A DNA stretch of 64,000 nucleotides. Origin: Gymnogyps californianus (lineage: Eukaryota; Chordata; Aves; Accipitriformes; Cathartidae). The stretch lies in NCBI RefSeq assembly GCF_018139145.2, contig NC_059478.1, positions 744,001 to 808,000 of the forward strand, in the 5' to 3' direction. A program made the translations under genes and the position numbers. Of this stretch, positions 38,696 through 48,834 are shown in pieces. The first letter of the stretch is position 1. Every line of letters starts with the position of its first letter. Below the pieces are notes generated by a model. It was not told the origin of the DNA and searched no databases. It saw only the letters and a list, made by a program, of their open reading frames with translations.

Positions 38696-39150
38696 CTTTT
38701 GATAACACAAAACTGGCAGGAATGGCTGATATGGCAGAGGGTCGTGCTACCATCCAGAGGGACCTCAAAAGGTTGGAGAAGTGGCCTGACAGAAACCTCA
38801 TGAAGTTCATCAAGGGGAGGCCCAAGGTCCTGCACCTGGGGAGGAACAACCCCAGGCACCAGGACAGGCTAGAGACCACGCAACTGGAAAGCAGCTTGGT
38901 AGAAAAGGACCTGGGGGTCCTGGTGGACATCAGGTTGACCATGAGCCAGCAATGTGCCCTTGCAGCAAAGATGTCTGATGGTATCCTGGGCTGCACTAGG
39001 AAGAGTGTTGCCAGAAGGTTGAGGGAGGGGTGCTCTACTCAGCACTGATGAGGTCATACCTGGAGTCCTGGGTCCAGTTCTGGGCTCCCCATTACAAGAA
39101 AGACATGGACATTCTGGAGAAAGTCCAATGAAGGGCCACGAAGATGACGA
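38696..39150 (+). mobile_element. CR1 group A middle fragment (left arm)
   Basis: The open frame 38,722-39,048 holds the ORF2 segment just after the RT palm: DLKRLEKWPDRNLMKF, KVLHLGRNNPRHQDRLETTQ and EKDLGVLVDIRLTMSQQCAL. The frame is lost after [11 protein letters not shown], where both arms share the same indel (AGGGAGGGGTGCTCTACTC), good evidence of common origin. The copy ends abruptly at the junction with group B sequence near 39,150; the right-arm counterpart continues to a normal group A tail. Confidence 0.9.
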
Positions 39151-39709
39151 AGTGATTGTCTCCCTGTACGCGGCACTGGTGAGGCCACACCTCAAATACT
39201 GTGTGCAGTTTTGGGCCCCTCACTACAAGAAAGACATTGAGGTGCTGGAGCACCTCCGAAGAAGAGCAACGAAGCTGGTGAAGGGTCTAGAGCACGAGTC
39301 CTATGAAGAGTGCCTGAGGGAACTGGGGTTCTTTAGTCTGGAGAAAAGGAGGCTGAGGGGAGACCTTATCGCTCTCTACAACTACCTGAGAGGAGGCTGT
39401 AGTGAGGTGGGGGTCAGTCTCTTCCCCCAGGTGACAAGTGATAGACAAGAGGAAACGGCCTCAAGTAGCGCCAGGGGAAGTTTAGATTGGATATTAGGAA
39501 AAATTTCTTCACTGAAAGGGTTGTCAAGCATTGGAAGAGGCTGCCCAGGGAAGTGGTGGAGTCACCATCCCTGGAGGTATTTAAAGGATGTGTAGGCATG
39601 GCACTTAGGGACATGGTTTAGTGGTGGACTTGGCAGTGTTAGGTTAACGGTTGGACTCGATGATCTTAAAGGCCTTTTCCAACCTAAATGATTCTATGAT
39701 TCTATGATT
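39150..39709 (+). mobile_element. CR1 group B 3' fragment (left arm)
   Basis: Starting at GTGATTGTCTCC, the frame encodes [31 protein letters not shown], then [34 protein letters not shown]. The 3' UTR follows (GGTTAACGGTTGGACTCGATG), with two ATTCTATG-type octamers ending near 39,709. Because the preceding group A piece also contains the LKYC-KKD segment, the join repeats that part of ORF2. It is therefore a deletion junction and not an allelic exchange between LINEs. Confidence 0.92.
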
Positions 39710-39921
39710 CGTTTTAAGCCGTGAACACCCTGGTTGAGTAACAGCTTTTGACCAACTGAATGACAAGATTATAGGGGACTCATAGACTTTTCTACCAAAC
39801 CAAGACTCTTGTAATTTATATACAGATAAAAGCACCAATTTAGTTTGAAAGGTTGACTTAAAGTTATTATGGTTTGCAACACTCCCAACTTACCTATCTT
39901 CTATCCCTTTCTCAGCTATGT

Positions 39922-40525
39922 TGTCCTGGTTTCGGCTGGGATAGAGTTAACTTTCTTTTTAGTAGCTTGTACAGTGCTGTGTTTTGATTTTAGTGTGAGA
40001 ATGATGTTGATAACACGCTGATGTTTTAGTTGTTGCTAAGTAGCGCTTATCTTAAGCCAAGGACTTTTCAGTTTCCCATGCTCTGCCAGCAAGCAGGTGT
40101 GCAAGGAGCTGGGAGGGAGCATGGCCGGGGCAGCTGACCTGAACTAGCCAAAGGGGTATTCCATACCATGGAACGTCATGCTCAGTATATAAACTGGGGG
40201 GGAGTTGTCCGGGAGGCGTGGATCGTGGCTCGGGAACTAACTGGGCATCAGTCAGCAGGTGGTGAGCAATTGCATTGTGCATCACTGTTTTTTTTCTCCG
40301 CCCCCCCCTTGCTTTTTTTGTTATATTTCTTTTCATTACTATTATTATTATATTTCATTATTACTATTGTTAGTATTATATTTTACTTTAGTTATTAAAC
40401 TGTTTTTATCTCAACCCACGAGTTTTACTTTTTTTCCTTTGCTTTCCTCCTCCCCATCCCACTGGGAGGGGGAGGGGGAAACGGCTGCGTGGTGCTGAGT
40501 TGCTGACTGGGGTTAAACCACGACA
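39922..40525 (+). mobile_element. Solo ERV LTR (subfamily I), 604 bp, absent from the sister arm
   Basis: Ends are TGTCCTGG...CACGACA, with a perfect 5-bp duplication TATGT (39,917-39,921 and 40,526-40,530). TATATAA lies at 40,186-40,192 and ATTAAA at 40,394-40,399. A C-run lies at about 40,302-40,308. It is closest to the copy at 28,436. The right arm of the inverted duplication shows the uninterrupted target (plus-strand 48,618-48,642, with ACATA once), so the unoccupied site is preserved in the same window. The insertion is therefore later than the duplication, unless the right arm lost it precisely, which is unlikely. Confidence 0.96.
40186..40192 (+). promoter_or_regulatory. TATA box of solo LTR 3
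   Basis: TATATAA at the family-conserved position, preceded by the CCAAAGGGGTATTCC block. Confidence 0.7.
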
Positions 40526-40695
40526 TATGTTATTTGCTTTTCCCTATACCACTCTTTGTCATATTCAACGCCTTTCTTGTTTTAAGTGATAAACCCAGAA
40601 GTTTCATTGAATCACAGAATGGTTTGGGTTTGAAGGGTTTGAAGATTTAAAGATCATCTAGTCCAACCCCTTGCCACGGGCAGAGGCATCTTTCA

Positions 40696-41295
40696 CTAGA
40701 ACAGATTGCTCAAAGCCTCATTCAACCTGACCTTGAACACTTCCAGGGATGGGACATCCACAGCTTCTCTGGGCAACCTGTCCCAGTGCCTCATCATCCT
40801 CACTGTAAAAAAATTTTTTCTTATATGCAATCTAAATCTACCCTCTTTCCATTTAAAACTGTTGCCCTTTGTCCTGTCACTACAGGCCCTAGTAAAAAGT
40901 CTCTCTCCATCTTTCTTGGAGGCGCCCTTTAAGTGTTGAAAGGCCGCAATAAGGTCTCTCTGGAGCCTTCTCTTCTCCAGGCTGAACAACCCCAACTCTC
41001 TCAGCCTGTCCTCATAGGAGAGGTGTTCCAGCCCTCTGATCATTTTCATGGCCATCCTCTGGAACTGATCCAACAGGTCCATGTCTTTCTTGTACTGGGA
41101 CCCCTTGAACTGGATGCAGTACTTCAGGTGAGGTCTCAGGAGAGCGGAGTAGAGGGGGAGAGTCCCCTTCCTTGACCTGCTGGCTACACTTCCTTCCATC
41201 CAGTCCAGGACAGAATGGGCTTTCTGGGCTACAACTGCACATTGCTGATTCATGTCCAGTTTTTCATCCACCAGTAGCCCCAAGTCCTTCTCCAC
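40696..41295 (-). pseudogene. CR1 ORF2 C-terminal region, open for 199 codons
   Basis: An unbroken frame covers the end of ORF2, from MEKDLGLLVDEKLDMNQQ through LLRPHLKYCIQFKGSQYKKD and [20 protein letters not shown] to a natural stop after the RLPREAVDVPSLEVFK segment. The stop matches the normal ORF2 end, just upstream of the 3' UTR, so the C-terminus is complete. The RT core upstream is broken by frameshifts and by the LTR insertion. The copy is therefore dead, but it is a useful reference for group C: the 21.4-kb copy can be seen to lack about 125 bases relative to it. Confidence 0.9.
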
Positions 41296-41575
41296 AGGGC
41301 TGCTCTCAATTAATTTATCTCCCAGTCTGTACTGATATTGGGGATTGCCCTAACCCCTGTGCAAGACCTTGCACTTGGCCTTGTGGAACTTCATGAGGTA
41401 CACATGAGCCCATTCCTCAAGCCTGTCAAGGTCCCTCTGGATGGCATGCCTTCCTTCAAGCAAATCAAACTGCACCACTCAGCTTGGTGTTGTCTGCAAA
41501 CTTGCTGAGCATGCATTCAATGTCTATATCATTAATGAAGATACTGAACACTGTCGGACACCTGAAAGACACCAC

Positions 41576-42627
41576 TGTCATGAATCCTGATTTAGGATCC
41601 TGCCGACTACACCAATTTGTCACAAATGAGTGTTTTAGATCACTTAAAGAATCACTGTCAAAGGTATTAACAGAAGTGATTTTAATGTGAATTTGTAAAA
41701 GTGCGACTTAACAAAGTTTGATGGCAAGGTTCACTCTATTACTTACTACATGGAAGAAACATACAAAGGAAAATTGAGTTAGAATTGATTTAGAATGATT
41801 TACGCAGAGACAGGAGACGCAAAAGGGTAACAGAGACCCTCCCGTTGAGTCACAAGGTTCAGAGTGGACGCCCTTGCTTTCTAAACTCCTTCTCAGAGAG
41901 GAGTCTAGGTGCAGCTGAATCCAGACTTAGTCCCAGACTTGGTCAATGGTTTATGTCTAATGGAATTAGACATGTGGATTTCATTAGTATTAATTCAGCA
42001 TGCTATCAGTCACTTACCAAGGATCTGTTGCGAATAAGGCATCTCTCCACCTTGGGTAAGGAAGGATATCTTAGTGTCAGGTAAAGAATCTCAAGCCTCG
42101 AGAGGCGTCCCTGCTCAAGGGGAGAGTCACTTGGTGTGCAGTCCAGTTGCAGTTGAGGGAGAACTCAAATTGGGCTCATCCAATGATACGTCATTGGTAA
42201 AAGTTCTCTCTGCCTCGAGGAGCAACCTTGAGAGGCGTCCCAGCTCAAGGGGAGATCACCGCCATGCAGCCACGCTGCCTAGCAGGGAGAGCTCAAAGAA
42301 GGCTTGCTTCGGCTGTCATGTTTATGGGATAAAGTGGTTGGCTTGTAGTCAAATTGCATACAACGGGAAAGGTATGCATGAGACTCCTTGTGCCCACAAC
42401 TTTGTTCCTTGATAAATGAGTCTTGGAAAAACCACCCACTATTCATGTGTTAATCACATAATTGGTGATCCAAGCTCATGTGCATTGGTGCTCACTGGGT
42501 CACTGTGCTCCTTTGTGGGTTTTCTAGAGGAGTTCTTGGACCGCCTGAGGCTCAGGCCTTTACCTCCTTTGGAGCCTGTACCAAACTATTGCTAGTTTGG
42601 TTAAGGGGGTTGAATGCATCCGTCACA
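41576..42627 (-). mobile_element. LTR-like element (1,052 bp) inserted in a CR1
   Basis: The boundaries are set by the host CR1. The ORF2 reading ...KWKPVTNG stops at 42,633 and resumes at 41,575 with the following residues. The insert has TG...CA ends in either direction (TGTCATGA...CCGTCACA on the plus strand) and a 5-bp duplication with one change, ACCAC (41,571-41,575) and ACCAT (42,628-42,632). Minus orientation is preferred because an ATTAAA signal then lies about 105 bases from the 3' end (plus-strand 41,681-41,686). It is unrelated in sequence to the other four LTRs. It contains a diverged tandem duplication of 130-bp period and no coding sequence. A solo LTR is the best reading. Confidence 0.82.
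42092..42300. repeat. Diverged 130-bp-period tandem duplication inside the LTR-like element
   Basis: The block GAGAGGCGTCC(C)...GCTCAAGGGGAGA occurs at 42,100-42,125 and again at 42,230-42,255. Similarity continues downstream of each copy (TGCAG...CAG..GGGAGA.CTCAAA). Duplicated blocks of this kind are common in U3 enhancer regions of retroviral LTRs, which supports the LTR reading; a role in expression is inference. Confidence 0.75.
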
Positions 42628-42632
42628 ACCAT

Positions 42633-43405
42633 TTGTTACTGGTTTCCATTTGGATATTGAGCCATTGGCTATAACTCTTTGGATACAGCCATCCAGGCAA
42701 TTTCTTACACATCTAACAGTCCATCCATCAAACCCGTATCGCTCCAATTTAGCAGCAAGGATGTTGTATGGGATTGTATCAAAGGATGTATCGTAGATGA
42801 CATCAATTGCCCTTCCCTTATCCACCAACGCAGTCACTCCGTTGCAGAAGACGACCAGACATTCAGGAATGATTTGCCCTTGATGAGGCCCTGTTGGTTG
42901 TCTCTAGTCACCTCCCTGTCTTCCATATGCCACAGTCATGTCACGTAACTTCCAGGAGGATCTGTTCCATGATCTTATCAGGTACAGAGGTGAGGCTGAC
43001 TGATTGGTAGTTCCCAGGGTCTTCCTTTTTACCCTTTTTAAAAATGGGTATAATACTTCCTTTTTTCCAGTCACTGGGGACTTCATCTGACTGCCATGAC
43101 ACTTCAAATATGATGGAAAGCAGCTTAGCAACTACATCTGTCAGTTCCCTCAGGACCCTGGGATGCATCTCATTGGGTCCCATGGACTTGTGTACATTCA
43201 GGTTCCTCAGATGGTCTTGAACCAGGTCTTCTCCTACAACGGGTTGGGCTTCATTCCCCCAGTCCTTACCTTGAGGTTCAGAGACTCGAGACATGTGGGA
43301 AGAGCAATTGCCAGTGAAAAGTGAGGCAAAAAAGTTGTTGAGTACCTCAGCTTTCTCCTTGTCAGTTGTCACCAGAGCCCCCATCTCATTTATTGGGGGG
43401 TACAA
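42633..43405 (-). pseudogene. CR1 ORF2 reverse transcriptase fingers and palm start, fragments
   Basis: Frame 42,941-43,405 reads [19 protein letters not shown], then [43 protein letters not shown] and [15 protein letters not shown]. These are conserved blocks of the LINE RT fingers. After a frame change, frame 42,601-42,837 carries DVIYDTSFDTIPYNILAAKL, which corresponds to the [11 protein letters not shown] block and carries the first catalytic aspartate region, then KWKPVTNG, where the LTR insertion cuts the gene. The LDFSK block reads YDTS here, a further lesion. Function is lost. Confidence 0.88.
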
Positions 43406-43947
43406 TATCTTTTGTCTCCTTTTCTAATGGACCTGTTGAAGGCCTTATTATTTTTCACATCCTTTGCCAAATTTAGCTCCAGCTGTGCCTTAGCTTTCCT
43501 GATCCCATCCCTACACTCCTGGGCAGTATCCCTATATTCTTCCCAGGATGTATGTCCCTGCTTCCACTGCCTATGAATTCCCTTCTTGTGTTTCAGTTTG
43601 AGCAGGTGATCCTTACTCAGCCATGCTGGTCTCCTTGCCTGATTTCTCGCACATGGGAATCAAAAACTCTTGTGCTCTAAGAAGCATGTCTTAAATAGCT
43701 GCCAGCTCTCTTCTGCTCCTTTATCCCTGAGGAGAGCTTCCCAGGAGGACCCATCCACCAGTTCCTTAACTGAAAGTTCACTTGTCTAGGGTTTCAGATC
43801 TTGGCTATACATTTCTCCTGGCCTATATCCCTCAAGATCATGAATTCCACCAGGGCACGATCACTGCAGCCCAGGCTACCACCAGCCTTCACCTATCCAA
43901 TAAATTCCTCTGTGCTGGTGTGCAACAGGTCCAGTAAGGCATCTCCT

Positions 43948-44542
43948 CTAGTTGGGCTTTTGAATCACTTGGATTAGGAAGTTATCCTCAATGTACTCCA
44001 AGAGTCTCCAAGACTGCTTGCAGCTTGCTGTGTTACATTTCCAGCAGATGTCAGGGTGGTTGAAATCCCCTATCAGGATCAGGGCCTGTGAGTGTGATGT
44101 TTCCTGTAGTTGAAGTAAGAACACTTTGTCAACGGAATCCCTTTGATTAGATGACCTGTAGTAAGCACCAGCCATGAGGTTTCCTGTGTTGGCTTGGTCT
44201 CTAGTTTTCACCCATAAGCTCTCAACCTCCACATTGCTGTTTTTCAAAGACAGCTCTGTGCAATCAATCCATTTTTTTACATAGTGGGCAACCCCCACCC
44301 ACATTCCTTCCTTGCCTGTCCCTCCTGAACAGTTTATAGCCATTGATGGTAGGACTCCAGTCATGTGATTCATCCCACCAAGTTTCAGTGACAGAGATCA
44401 GATCATAATTTTCCAGCTGTACAGTGGCTTCCAGCTCCTTCTGTTTTTTACCTGGGCTGTGTGTATTGGTACAGAGACACTTCAATTGGACTGTCAACTG
44501 TCTCACTTTCTGGTGGAACCTTTTTGGAGGGTTGGTGGGCAT
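43948..44542 (-). pseudogene. CR1 ORF2 endonuclease fragments
   Basis: Two frames together cover the APE-type endonuclease. Frame 44,264-44,542 reads LKCLCTNTHSPGKKQKELEATVQLENYDLISVTETWWDESHDW, with the catalytic glutamate in TETWWD. Frame 43,948-44,373 continues with ESLWVKTRDQANTGNLMAGAYYRSS and ALILIGDFNHPDICW, with the catalytic aspartate/asparagine loop GDFNHPD intact. A frameshift near 44,270-44,370 separates them. The domain would nick target DNA. Spacing of about 90 bases from the upstream ORF1 stop is as expected for neighbouring CR1 ORFs. Confidence 0.9.
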
Positions 44543-44630
44543 TACCCACTACTCTGGTAGGTGCGTTCATCCACTTTGTTGCTTGTGAATACAGAAGTGT
44601 CAAGGCTTTAGACTGCATCCCCCAGATTCA

Positions 44631-44873
44631 TTAGTTTAAAGCATGATTCACTAAGTCAGTCAATCTGCCAGTAAAGATTCTTCTGCCTCTTCTAGATAGG
44701 TGGGTCTCATCTCTCCCCAATAATTTGTATTCGTTGAAGAACACCACATGGCCCAAAGGCCTCACGACAACATCAGCCACAAAGCTAGGTGTTGATCTGC
44801 ATGATGCACCGCTCCCCTCAGTCACCGCTCCCTGTTTGCGCCCCCTGATTGCAGCACTTCTGGTAGCCGGCAC
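44631..44873 (-). pseudogene. CR1 ORF1 esterase-domain C-terminus
   Basis: The 80-codon frame ends with FNEYKLLGRDETHLSRRGRRIFTGRLTDLVNHALN and a stop. The GRDETHLS block corresponds to the DxxH motif of SGNH esterases, with catalytic Asp and His, and the trailing RLTDLVNHALN matches the usual ORF1 end. The first 45 or so residues (GRKQGAVTEGSGASCRS...) do not match the domain I expect, so an internal deletion or rearrangement upstream is likely. It lies in the right place, just 5' of the endonuclease on the same strand. Confidence 0.78.
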
Positions 44874-44900
44874 TCCCTAGAAGCCAGTTATACATGCCTT

Positions 44901-47900
44901 CCCGCAGTTTGAACTGGCCTTGGAGACCACCAGCACCACTCCACCATCACCCACCTCTCTCAGGAGACCTGACACCTGCTGGTTGATCCTTCCACACACA
45001 CAGCCCAAGGGTGCCAGAACCCCAGAAACCCCCTCAGACACCCCTTGGGGACCTCACAAGCCTTGAGCTGTTCTCAGCACATGGCAACAACTGCTGCTGC
45101 TGTGGTTGCTGCTGTTAGTGTCAGCTTCCTGTGGTTTGAATGGTTCACGTTGCCCTTTAACGGAGCCATCACGCTTTTGCAGACAATGGCTTTATTAATG
45201 ACTGCATCCAGAATCTGCAGGAAAAGAGGAGTGGGATTAGCTTTTAGTGTCTCCTCATAAATCCAAAGTACACATGCACACAGAAGAGAGACATACACAG
45301 AGTTGCAGTTCTAATGTGAAGTCTTTGCCCTTAGATGATGTTAAAACTACATCTATTATTGGCTACATAAAGCTTGTCCTTGTGCAGACTAAAAAGGCTG
45401 CAGAACTCTACATAGGAAAATCGTTGCTCTAGAAATTAGAGTTGGCATTCACATCTGGCTATGTACAACCTTCATTTGAAAACTGATTCTTCGTTGCTGT
45501 CACATTTATATTTCTAAAAGCTCTTGACAGCTTTGAACTTGTTATGACTTCATCTGTGCTGGAAAGAGCCTTCGCTGATTCTGGTACACCAAAAGAAAGG
45601 GAAACAGCTCATGTCCAGTGCCTACAATGCTGCCTCATCTGTGACAGGACACTCTAGGAGGCAGCCAGGGCTTTACTCCTGGTGTGCGAAAAGAAAACCT
45701 TACACTATCTTTTAAAAAAAAAAATATTAAGACTGCAGGCTTTCTGAGATGTAGAGCATTTTACACACAAGATCTTGTTATGGGCAAAAGGGAACACTAA
45801 ATTGTTGGCTATGTAAGAATGCAAAAATGACTGCACTGGGTCTGAATAAAGGTCCGCATGGCTAATATCCTACCTCAGACACCGGCCAAAACAAGATATC
45901 ATGAGAGAGTATCAGAGCAGGGGTAGACCAGTTTTCCAGGACACCTAATTTGGGAACGGAATTCACATAAACTGATATAAAGCAGCACTTTTCCTGCAAG
46001 GATAAAAAAGGCTGCAAAACACCCAGCAGCTCTAGGCAAAATGAAGGAGCACCAGAAATCCAAGTATTGGTGGAGCAGTATTATAGCATTGTACATCAAG
46101 ACATTGTTGCAAAAAAGATGAATAATTATCATCCTACCACTCTTTTTCTTGGCCTATCAATTGGCCCCATCCCCCAGACCTTAAGGCATTTTAAATCTAT
46201 TTAATCAAATGCCACTAAGAATATGAAACATTGGAAAGCAGTCATTAAAGTGCAGTGACTATAGCACTCAGATGTGATTTATACAAGCAGACATCTTCAG
46301 GAACTAAACATATTGGGGAAAGGGCTGACAATTTGAGGTTGCTTCTCATATAAATGGATCCACATATTTCAATAACAATTTTCATGTAGCAACTCAGTAC
46401 CCAGAATGAATAAGCTTCTTTTTCACCAAGGGATAGTAAGAGATATTTCATCTCTAAAATAGTAACTGAGATAACACCTACTAATTCAGCTGTCCATCTT
46501 AGAAATGTTGCAGATCTTGCAGACTTGTTTTGTTATGCTCAAAATCCTGCTCTGAGGAACACTCCTTTTATGTGAAACCTAAAAAATGTTTTTAATCTAA
46601 GTAGAAGTTTTAACAGTGTCACTAAAATACGACAAACAATTGTTCTTACCATCATTTCAGTTGGATGGCTACTAACACACAAAGTATCACATTGGCTATG
46701 AAGTTTAGATCCATTTAAAAGGGTTAAAGAAGAAAAATTCCAAGTATATATGCTTTTCTCTGCTGTTTTGGTCAAACTTCCATTGTTAGTTTGGGTCTTT
46801 AGCCTGACTGCCTCAGTCTTCCCAAAAAAAGAATGAGGGCTATGACAAGTTGTCAGCATCCTGAGGCGTACCTGGAAAAATATAATGTTCATGGTGGAAG
46901 TTTCTTCCTTCCTTTTGCTGGGAGGAACATAATGATAATGCTGATGCTTTCTTATTCCTAAGTCTCAGGTCCACTTGAGTTTTCTAAACACGACCTACCT
47001 AAATGCTTTTTCTTTTCATCGGTTCTCAGTTATTCACTTTCTGTTCTGTAAAATCAGTTCACCTGACTCATAAGAATGCACTCCTGTAGTGACTGCTGAT
47101 TTACTATTTTAGTCTGGGGCCTCTGGTATCATCCAGTGTCTGCACTCTTTCTGGAACACATCTTATTCTAAAATTACAGGCAGTGTAATCCACAGAAAAC
47201 TAAAACAAAATTAGGTAATTTTTATCTGACTGCTAGACAACTGTTATCCCAGATAAAGAAGCTAAAATTATCTCAAGCGAATTCAGCTCAAGCTAAAATC
47301 AGCCAAGAAAATTCCAGTTCTGAGACACCATGATCATTTAGCAGCAATGTCAAAAATTATACTTATTTATAGTATATTATTTATATAATAATTATATATA
47401 ATTTATACTGATATACCATTGATAATAATTCATATAATTCTAAATATATATTTATTGTATTATTTATAGGATAATTATACAATCTTTTAACCCTGCTATA
47501 AAAAATAATCCTATTAAAAATAATCCATAACTATGAAATACAGTACTATGAGTTGTGTCGTAAGGCGTCTCTTGCCAATTCAGACAAAACATCTGTAACA
47601 GAAGATGTATGCAGGAGACAAAAAATATAGTAATATGTTATTCACTATAAACAGAAAAGACACCAGATAACGAAAATGTGTATAGACCCAACATTTAACA
47701 TGAGGTCTGAATCCAGGCTTTATTGGTTTAAAATGAAAGCAAATGCTTCCAAGAAAATAAAATCTTATGACAGATTTCTGAAAATTTGTATATCCTTGGC
47801 AAAATTACACCTGTTGCTGCACCGGTAAATACAGTTCAGACACCCCTTAGGATTAGAACTAAACTTGTAAGGGAAAGAAATACTTCTCTGAGTTTGAATG

Positions 47901-48315
47901 ATTTTAATAACTGTTGCTGTTTCATTTCCTTCAGGAGATCATAAACTTTAACTGTAAACCTGTAAAAATAAAATCATTTTTTCTTTAACAAATAGAAGAA
48001 TTCGATACATTAGGAGGCTCTGTATTACTTGTCATGATAAGATCTGTCGTAAATTGGTGAATAATAAGCATTAACTGCAGTAAAAAATGTCTTTTAGAAC
48101 AAAACAGGTACTTTTCTTGCTATGAAAATCTTGTGGCTGTAAAACAATTGACATTCTTGTCCTACTGTCAAGCTATGGATTTGTTAAAGTGATCACAACG
48201 ATCTATGGCACAATGTCACTACTGGTGAAGGAAGTGTATAACAGATATCATTATAAATAAAGAATGTGTATGACAAAGACTTATTGTCTCTTAGTTTTCA
48301 TAATATTTTTTATTA
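44901..48315. other. Mostly unique intergenic DNA inside the inverted duplication
   Basis: The first 350 bp is GC-rich, with a CAG/CTG-rich stretch (45,090-45,115), and may be further CR1 5' sequence, which I could not confirm. The rest is AT-rich. A very AT-rich tract made of TATA/TTAT words spans about 47,355-47,485. Open frames such as 46,539-46,892 (117 codons, minus) have no motif. Confidence 0.45.
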
Positions 48316-48538
48316 GAATCATAGAAACAGAATGGTTGAGGTTGGAAGGGACCTCAGAGCTCATCTGGTCCAATCCCCGTGCTCAAGGAGGGCTCCCTAG
48401 ACCCAGTTGACCAGGATCACATCCAGATGGCTTTTGAGTATCTCCAAGGATGGAGACTCCACAACCTCTCTGGGAAATCTGTGCCAGTGCTCCGTCAACC
48501 TCACAGTAAAAAAGTGTTTCCTGATGTTCAGATGGAAC
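48316..48538 (-). mobile_element. CR1 LINE 3' fragment (group A)
   Basis: This is a short minus-strand copy. The 3' tail (TAGAATCATAGAAACAGAATGG in plus reading, split by one variant octamer) is at 48,316-48,337. The 3' UTR (TGGTCCAATCCCCGTGCTCAAG) follows, then the last ORF2 segment. It is truncated at GATGGAAC (48,538), exactly where the unique DNA shared with the left arm begins. Its truncated end thus marks the inner edge of the duplication. Confidence 0.92.
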
Positions 48539-48834
48539 ATGATTCAATGAAACTTCTGGTCTTACCACTTAAAAAAAGAAAGGCGTTGAATATGAAAAGA
48601 GTGGTATAGGGAAAAGCAAATAACATAGCTGAGAAAGGGATAGAAGGTAGGTAAGTTGGGAGTGTTGCAAACCATAATAACTTTAAGTCAACCTTTCAAA
48701 CTAAATTGGTGCTTTTATCTGTATATAAATTACAAGAGTCTTGGTTTGGTAGAAAAGTCTATGAGTCCCCTATAATCTTGTCATTCAGTTGGTCAAAAGC
48801 TGTTACTCAACCAGGGTGTTCACGGCTTAAAAGG

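Larger units (their letters stand above)
38696..40613 (+). repeat. Left arm of an inverted segmental duplication
   Basis: This segment is repeated in reverse complement at about 48,540-50,865. The shared part includes two CR1 pieces and about 285 bp of non-transposon DNA (39,711-39,921 plus 40,531-40,613), so this is duplication of a locus and not just two LINEs. By eye the arms differ at only a few percent of positions. This arm has gained the solo LTR at 39,922-40,525 and lacks about 1,033 bp (right-arm 49,393-50,425) at a junction near 39,150. The outer edge falls inside CR1 sequence and is uncertain by some 30 bp. Confidence 0.9.
40610..44900 (-). mobile_element. Long CR1 LINE (group C), split by an LTR insertion
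   Basis: The element reads on the minus strand from the end of ORF1 (about 44.87 kb) to the 3' tail (40,610). It is interrupted by a 1,052-bp LTR-like element at 41,576-42,627. Excluding that, about 3.2 kb survives. Order in element sense: ORF1 esterase C-terminus (44,631-44,873), endonuclease (43,948-44,542), RT fingers (42,941-43,405), RT palm (42,633-42,837, continuing at 41,300-41,575), C-terminal region (40,696-41,295) and 3' UTR. The 5' limit is uncertain: GC-rich sequence from 44,900 to about 45,060 may still be CR1, but I could not match it. Several frameshifts make ORF2 inactive. Confidence 0.92.

Noticed and set aside
42092..42300. Repeated GAGAGGCGTCC blocks as a CRISPR or tandem gene array
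   Set aside because: There are only two diverged copies inside an LTR-like element, and the genome is vertebrate.
46539..46892. 117-codon minus-strand open frame
   Set aside because: No recognisable domain, and it lies in featureless AT-rich DNA.
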